A stretch of DNA of 64,000 nt from Mesorhizobium sp. NFR06 (GTDB lineage: Bacteria; Pseudomonadota; Alphaproteobacteria; Rhizobiales; Rhizobiaceae), in contig NZ_FOVT01000001.1 of NCBI RefSeq assembly GCF_900115245.1, positions 186,001 to 250,000 of the forward strand. The letters run 5' to 3'. Under the pieces are notes generated by a model, which was given only the letters and a program-made list of their open reading frames with translations, had not been told where the DNA came from and did no database searches. The position numbers and the translations under genes are program-made. This document shows, one piece after another, positions 59,715-64,000 of this stretch; within the stretch, counting starts at the first letter, position 1; every line of letters begins with the position of its first letter.

Positions 59715-61139
59715 TTATTGCGGGAGCATGTCTTTCAGCCGCAGCAGGGCGATGCGTTCGACCTGTTTGCAGGCGGTTTCGAACTCGGTGCCGCGGCTGT
59801 TGCCGATCCGCGCCTCGAACTCCGTCAGGATTTCGTCCTTGCTCTTGCCCTTGACGGCGATGATGAAGGGGAAACCGAAGGTGGTGACATAGGCGGCGTT
59901 GAGTTTCGAGAACAGCTCGCGCTCCTTGTCGGTCAGCGCGTCGAGCCCGGCGGAAGCCTGTTCCTTGGCCGATTCCGGCGTCAGGCGCTTCGCCTTGGCC
60001 AGCTTGCCGGCGAGGTCCGGGTGAGCGTTGAGCACGGAAAGCCGCTCGGCTTCGCTCGCCGCGCGGAAGACGCGGCAGAGCGCATTGTGCAGGCCGCCGG
60101 CACTGTCATGCGCCGGCCCGAGTTCCAGTTCGTAGGCGCGCTCGGCGATCCATGGCGAATGCTCGAACACGCCGCCGAAGGCATGCGCGAATTCTTCGAA
60201 TTTCATCCGTGAAGGGCGCAGCGCCGGCGCCCTGTAGGGATGCATTTCGCGCCAGTGCCTGGCGATGTCGACGCGCCGCGTCAGCCACACCCTGTCATGC
60301 GATTTCACATAATCGACGAAGCGCTTCAGCGCCGCCACACGGCCTGGACGGCCGACCAGCCGGCAATGCAGGCCGATATTCATCATGCGCGGCCTGCCCG
60401 ATTTGCCCTCGGCATAGAGCGTGTCGAAGCTGTCCTTCAGATAGGCGAAGAACTGGTCGCCCGAGTTGAAGCCCTGCGGCGTCGCGAAACGCATGTCGTT
60501 GGCGTCGAGCGTGTAGGGGATGATGAGCTGCGGCTTCTCCAGCCCGTCACGGTCGAACCAGTAGGGCAGCTCGTCGTCATAAGTGTCGGAAACGTAATCG
60601 AAGCCGCCTTCCTCGGCGACGAGACGCACCGTGTTGACCGAGGTGCGGCCGGTGTACCAGCCGGTCGGCCGCGCGCCGGTCACTTCGTGGTGCAGCTTGA
60701 TCGCTTCTTCCAGGTCGCGCCGTTCGTCCTCGGCCGCGTGGTCGCGATAGTCGATCCACTTCAGCCCGTGCGAGGCGATCTCCCAGCCGGCTTCCTGCAT
60801 CGCGACGACCTGGTCGGGCGAACGCGCCAGCGCGGTGGCGACGCCATAGCAGGTCACCGGCACTTGGGCTTCGGTGAACAGCCGGTAAAGCCGCCAGAAG
60901 CCGGCGCGGGCGCCGTATTCATAGATCGATTCCATGTTCCAGTGGCGCTGGCCGACCCACGGCGCCGCACCGACGATCTCCGAAAGAAAGGCCTCCGAAG
61001 CCTTGTCGCCGTGCAGCACGCAATTCTCGCCGCCTTCCTCATAGTTGACGACGAACTGCACCGCGACATGCGCGCCGCCGGGCCATTTGGGGTCCGGTGG
61101 ATTGGCCCCGTAACCGCGCATGTCCCGTTCGTAACGCAT
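59715..61139 (-). CDS. puuE: Fused allantoinase (PuuE type) and OHCU decarboxylase
   Basis: A 474-residue fusion from ATG 61139 (AGGAG five bases upstream). The N-terminal part (about 1-300) is a polysaccharide-deacetylase-like allantoinase: YGANPPDPKWPGGAHVAVQFVVNYEEGGE, EIASHGLKWIDYRDH and MMNIGLHCRLVGRPGR. The C-terminal part (about 310-474) is a UraD-type 2-oxo-4-hydroxy-4-carboxy-5-ureidoimidazoline decarboxylase: FAHAFGGVFEHSPWIAERA, VLNAHPDLAGKLA and TTFGFPFIIAVKG. It would carry out the decarboxylation that makes S-allantoin and the ring opening to allantoate. Divergent from uraH-xdhAB. Confidence 0.92.
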   Translation of the reverse strand: MRYERDMRGYGANPPDPKWPGGAHVAVQFVVNYEEGGENCVLHGDKASEAFLSEIVGAAPWVGQRHWNMESIYEYGARAGFWRLYRLFTEAQVPVTCYGVATALARSPDQVVAMQEAGWEIASHGLKWIDYRDHAAEDERRDLEEAIKLHHEVTGARPTGWYTGRTSVNTVRLVAEEGGFDYVSDTYDDELPYWFDRDGLEKPQLIIPYTLDANDMRFATPQGFNSGDQFFAYLKDSFDTLYAEGKSGRPRMMNIGLHCRLVGRPGRVAALKRFVDYVKSHDRVWLTRRVDIARHWREMHPYRAPALRPSRMKFEEFAHAFGGVFEHSPWIAERAYELELGPAHDSAGGLHNALCRVFRAASEAERLSVLNAHPDLAGKLAKAKRLTPESAKEQASAGLDALTDKERELFSKLNAAYVTTFGFPFIIAVKGKSKDEILTEFEARIGNSRGTEFETACKQVERIALLRLKDMLPQ

Positions 61140-61335
61140 TGCAGCTCCTGCCCGCTTGTTGCGTTGAAGATATCGAAAGGAGTGCTCCTGCATTCCCCCG
61201 AAAATTTTTGAAAGTGCTTTTTGTAGCACTCCGCTCGACCCGGGCTTATGCATCGCCTTTAATTGGCGCACAATTGACTTGAAAACGTTGGACTGTACCG
61301 ACCAATCGGTTGCAACGGAAAATGGGAGGCGGCCA
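61140..61335. promoter_or_regulatory. Divergent control region of the urate/allantoin genes
   Basis: The 196-base gap contains AGGAGTGCTCCT (61178-61189), a near-palindrome. AGTGCT and AGCACT (61213-61218 and 61225-61230) pair with each other, and GGAGTGCT also pairs with AGCACTCC (61225-61232). Nearer uraH, ACCGA-CCAA-TCGGT (61297-61310) is an inverted repeat. A TTGACT at 61274-61279 may be a -35 box. These are candidate sites for a purine-responsive regulator not in the window. Confidence 0.45.
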
Positions 61336-61710
61336 GTGGCAGAAACGTCGAAAGCCGATGGCGGGCGCCTGACGACCCATGTGCTCGACACCGCAACCGG
61401 CCGGCCGGCGAAGGGCCTGTCGATCGGGCTCTTCCGCATCGAGGGTGAGAGCCGCAAGCATCTGAAGACGGTGGCCACCAACGATGACGGCCGCTGCGAT
61501 GCGCCGCTGCTGGCCGGAGCGGATTTCCACACCGGCGAATATGAGCTGGTCTTTGCCGCCGGCGACTATCTGCGCGGGCAGGGTATCAGCCTGCCGCAGC
61601 CCGCCTTCCTCGACATCGTGCCGATCCGCTTCGGCATCGCGGAGCACCGGCATTACCATGTCCCGCTCTTGATTTCGCCCTATGGCTACTCGACCTATCG
61701 GGGGAGCTGA
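61336..61710 (+). CDS. uraH: 5-hydroxyisourate hydrolase (transthyretin-like)
   Basis: A 124-residue protein from GTG 61336 with GGGAGG six bases upstream. The N-terminal [22 protein letters not shown] and the C-terminal [19 protein letters not shown] (the YRGS signature) are diagnostic for HIU hydrolase. It follows urate oxidation and precedes the OHCU decarboxylase fused to allantoinase on the opposite strand. Only three bases separate it from xdhA. Confidence 0.95.
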   Translation: MAETSKADGGRLTTHVLDTATGRPAKGLSIGLFRIEGESRKHLKTVATNDDGRCDAPLLAGADFHTGEYELVFAAGDYLRGQGISLPQPAFLDIVPIRFGIAEHRHYHVPLLISPYGYSTYRGS

Positions 61711-61713
61711 GAC

Positions 61714-63189
61714 ATGGCAGAGATCCGCAACGAGATACGCTTCATCCTGAATGGCGGCGACGTGGCTTTGAAAGACGTCGCGCCCGATACGACCTTGCTC
61801 GACTGGCTGCGGCTCAACCGCTCGCTGCGCGGGACAAAGGAAGGCTGCGCGGAAGGCGACTGCGGCGCTTGCACGGTGCTGGTCGGCAAGCTTTCCGCCG
61901 AAGGTCTCGTCTACGAAAGCGTCAATGCCTGCATCCGCTTTATGGCCTCGCTCGACGGTACCCATGTCGTGACCGTGGAACATCTGCGCGGCGATGGCGA
62001 AAACCTGCATCCGGTGCAGCAGGCGATGGTCGATTTCCACGGCTCGCAATGCGGCTTCTGCACGCCGGGCTTCATCATGTCGCTCTACGGGCTCTGGATG
62101 AAGACACCCGATCCGTCCGACGCTGCGATCGAAAAGGCCCTGCAGGGCAATCTCTGCCGCTGCACCGGCTACGAGGCGATCATGCGCGCCGCGCATGCCA
62201 TTTCGAGCTACGGCAAGGCGGCGAAGGACCCGTTGGCGGTGGAGCGCAAGCATATCACCGCGCGGCTGAAGACATTGCGCGACGGTGCTAGGGTCGAAGT
62301 CGGATCGGACAAGCAGCGGCTGATCGTGCCGTCCGACGTCGACGATTTCGCCGCCGTGCTCGAGAAAGAACCGGGCGCTACCATCGTCGCCGGCTCGACC
62401 GACGTCGGCCTGTGGGTGACCAAGCATATGCGCGACATTGCGCCGGCGATCTTCATTGGGGGGCTCGATGGACTGCGCACCATGTCGGAAGCAGACGGAA
62501 CCATCACCATTGGCGCCGCCGTCACCTATACAGAGGCTTTCGAGACGCTGTCGAAGCGTATCCCCGCATTGGGGCCGCTGGTCGACCGCATCGGCGGCGA
62601 GCAAGTGCGCAACATGGGCACGATCGGAGGCAATATTGCCAACGGCTCGCCGATCGGCGACCTGCCGCCGCCGCTGATCGCGCTCGGCGCGCAGCTCACG
62701 CTGCGCAAGGGCAGCGCCCGCCGCACGATCCCGCTCGAAACCTTCTTCATCGCCTATGGCAAGCAGGATCGCCAACCCGGCGAGTTCGTCGAAGCCGTCC
62801 ATGTGTCCGTGCCGGCACGGGACAAAAAGTTTGCCGTCTACAAGGTCACCAAGCGCCGTGACGAGGACATCACCGCGACGCTCGGCGCGTTCTGTCTTAG
62901 CCTGGCCAGGGACGGCACCGTAGCCGATATCCGTATCGCCTATGGCGGCATGGCGCCGACGCCGAAGCGAGCCATTGCGGTCGAGAAGGCGTTGATCGGC
63001 AAAACCTGGAGCGAAGCGACGGTGGAAGCCGCGATGGCCGAATACGCCAGCGACTTCACGCCGATCACCGACATGCGGGCGACCGCCGAATACCGGGCGT
63101 TGGCGGCGAGGAACCTGTTGCTGCGCTTCTACGTCGAAACCACAGGCACCAGGGCGCCGTTCCAGGTGTCGCGCAACGAGGCGGCCTGA
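61714..63189 (+). CDS. xdhA: Xanthine dehydrogenase small subunit (2x[2Fe-2S], FAD)
   Basis: A 491-residue subunit. The ferredoxin-type cluster has GTKEGCAEGDCGACTVLVG (cysteines near 47-55) and a fourth cysteine in NACIRF. The second cluster has GSQCGFCTPGFIMS and GNLCRCTGYEAIMRA. The FAD domain (about 190-370) carries ATIVAGSTDVGLWVTKH and GTIGGNIANGSPIGDLPPPLIALGA, followed by the CO-dehydrogenase flavoprotein C-terminal domain. It passes electrons from the molybdenum subunit to NAD+. The last base overlaps the xdhB start (TGATG). Confidence 0.95.
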   Translation: MAEIRNEIRFILNGGDVALKDVAPDTTLLDWLRLNRSLRGTKEGCAEGDCGACTVLVGKLSAEGLVYESVNACIRFMASLDGTHVVTVEHLRGDGENLHPVQQAMVDFHGSQCGFCTPGFIMSLYGLWMKTPDPSDAAIEKALQGNLCRCTGYEAIMRAAHAISSYGKAAKDPLAVERKHITARLKTLRDGARVEVGSDKQRLIVPSDVDDFAAVLEKEPGATIVAGSTDVGLWVTKHMRDIAPAIFIGGLDGLRTMSEADGTITIGAAVTYTEAFETLSKRIPALGPLVDRIGGEQVRNMGTIGGNIANGSPIGDLPPPLIALGAQLTLRKGSARRTIPLETFFIAYGKQDRQPGEFVEAVHVSVPARDKKFAVYKVTKRRDEDITATLGAFCLSLARDGTVADIRIAYGGMAPTPKRAIAVEKALIGKTWSEATVEAAMAEYASDFTPITDMRATAEYRALAARNLLLRFYVETTGTRAPFQVSRNEAA

Positions 63190-64000
63190 TGAACAAGCAC
63201 GCCACCACTCCCAATCTCAAGGCCGAAAAGATCGTCGGCGGCGTCGCCACCGACCAGCGGCACGATTCCGCGCACAAGCACGTCAGCGGCACCGCCATCT
63301 ATATCGACGACATGCCGGAACCCGCAGGCACGCTGCATGTCGGCCTAGGCCTGTCCAAGGTCGCGCACGGCAACCTGAAAAGCGTCGACCTGTCGGCGGT
63401 GCGTTCGGCGCCCGGCGTCGTCGATGTGCTGACTCATGCGGACATTCCCGGCGAGAACGATGTTTCGCCGAGCAACATGCATGACGATCCGGTGCTGGCC
63501 GAAGGCGAGGTGCAGTTCTACGGACAGCCGATCTTCGCCGTGGTCGCCGAGACGCGCGAGGCGGCGCGGCGCGCGGCGCGCCTGGCCAAGATCGATTATG
63601 ACGAGCTTCCGGCCGTCGTCGACATCTGGAACCTCGACCCGGTCAAGGACAAGCAGGTCACCACGCCGCTCGTCCTGAAGCGCGGCGATGCGGCCGCGGC
63701 GATCGCGGCGGCTCCTCGCCGCATCAAGAACCGCATGTGGCTCGGCGGCCAGGACCATTTCTATCTCGAAGGCCAGGTCTCGCTCGCCATCCCCGGCGAG
63801 GATGACGAAGTCATTGTCTATTGCTCGACGCAGGGCCCGAGCGAGACGCAGCATCTGGTCGCGCATGCGCTCGGCGTGCCGAGCCACGCGGTAACGGTCG
63901 AAGTTCGTCGCATGGGCGGCGGTTTCGGCGGCAAGGAAACGCAGGCCAACCAGTGCGCCGCGATCGCCGCGATCGCCGCCAAGAAGCTCAAGCGCGCGGT
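63189..64000 (+). CDS. xdhB: Xanthine dehydrogenase large (molybdopterin) subunit, N-terminal part
   Basis: The first 270 codons are present; the gene runs off the right edge. ATG 63189 overlaps the xdhA stop. SAHKHVSGTAIYIDDMPEPAGTLHV, then FYGQPIFAVVAETREAARRAA, RRIKNRMWLGGQDHFYLEGQVSLAIPGED, STQGPSETQHLVAHALG and VEVRRMGGGFGGKETQANQCA are the expected segments for the substrate and molybdopterin domains (GQDHFYLE carries the conserved glutamate region). Together with XdhA it oxidises hypoxanthine and xanthine to urate. An accessory XdhC would be expected beyond the window. Confidence 0.95.
   Translation, partial: MNKHATTPNLKAEKIVGGVATDQRHDSAHKHVSGTAIYIDDMPEPAGTLHVGLGLSKVAHGNLKSVDLSAVRSAPGVVDVLTHADIPGENDVSPSNMHDDPVLAEGEVQFYGQPIFAVVAETREAARRAARLAKIDYDELPAVVDIWNLDPVKDKQVTTPLVLKRGDAAAAIAAAPRRIKNRMWLGGQDHFYLEGQVSLAIPGEDDEVIVYCSTQGPSETQHLVAHALGVPSHAVTVEVRRMGGGFGGKETQANQCAAIAAIAAKKLKRA

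Noticed and set aside
61246..62802. 518-codon - strand frame opposite uraH and xdhA
   Set aside because: The + strand has diagnostic iron-sulfur and transthyretin-like motifs; the antisense frame is a composition shadow.

Overview
The window looks like a stretch of chromosome from an alphaproteobacterium of the order Rhizobiales, most likely Mesorhizobium. The evidence is high G+C coding sequence, a complete aglEFGAK/aglR alpha-glucoside locus in rhizobial order, a pair of tiny secreted DUF680-type proteins (a family described as essentially Mesorhizobium-specific), and several rhizobial palindromic intergenic repeats. No tRNA, rRNA, CRISPR array, transposase, integrase or phage gene was seen. 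It reads as a catabolic and transport-rich chromosomal segment.

Layout. 1-4166 (+): amino-sugar operon (BadF-type kinase, UTRA GntR regulator, SIS-type deaminase, NagA), preceded by two matched operator-like sites and containing an unusual 47-bp tandem repeat of translationally coupled mini-ORFs. 4366-7807 (-): malonyl-CoA ligase MatB, an FCD-type GntR regulator and ribulose-phosphate epimerase. 7998-13837 (-): two secreted proteins, a beta-propeller-like protein and a 1284-residue DUF11/cysteine-repeat protein, which share a cysteine module. 14201-15142 (-): HSL-type esterase. 15268-23166: carnitine/gamma-butyrobetaine catabolic cluster (enoyl-CoA hydratase, NDP-forming acyl-CoA ligase, acyl-CoA dehydrogenase, carnitine dehydrogenase, HD-domain protein, BKACE enzyme) with a divergent GlxA/CdhR-type regulator. 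23147-32976: HAD phosphatase, xylA/xylB split by a SnoaL-like gene, TTC38-type TPR protein, LysE exporter, L,D-transpeptidase lipoprotein, and a PFK-like/metallo-beta-lactamase pair. 33165-37197 (+): Do-family protease, a molybdopterin oxidoreductase/flavin reductase pair, and two DUF680 proteins. 37305-45312: agl alpha-glucoside operon and AglR. 45336-49090 (-): alpha/beta hydrolase, then an ECF sigma/anti-sigma/subtilase operon. 49194-57658 (-): phosphodiesterase-type hydrolase, peptide-type ABC transporter, CocE-type hydrolase. 57743-64000: purine/urate catabolism (nucleobase deaminase, AllA, ureidoglycine aminohydrolase, allantoinase-OHCU decarboxylase fusion, all -; HIU hydrolase and xanthine dehydrogenase subunits, +), running off the right edge.

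How genes work together. NagK-like, NagB-II and NagA would convert amino sugars to fructose-6-phosphate. The carnitine genes would take gamma-butyrobetaine through its CoA esters to carnitine, then 3-dehydrocarnitine, then betainyl-CoA plus acetoacetate. The agl genes import and hydrolyse alpha-glucosides. The xdh-ura-puuE-allE-allA set degrades xanthine through urate and allantoin to glyoxylate, with urate oxidase not seen in the window.

The most interesting candidates for undescribed biology are: the paired secreted proteins with a shared C-C-CC module; the sigma/anti-sigma/subtilase operon, whose anti-sigma periplasmic domain resembles a subtilase prodomain; the PhnZ/TmpB-like HD protein inside the carnitine operon, together with a carnitine dehydrogenase that ends in a histone-like lysine tail; and the 47-bp start-stop repeat in front of the GntR gene. 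All functional names are inferred by reading motifs; no database search was possible.
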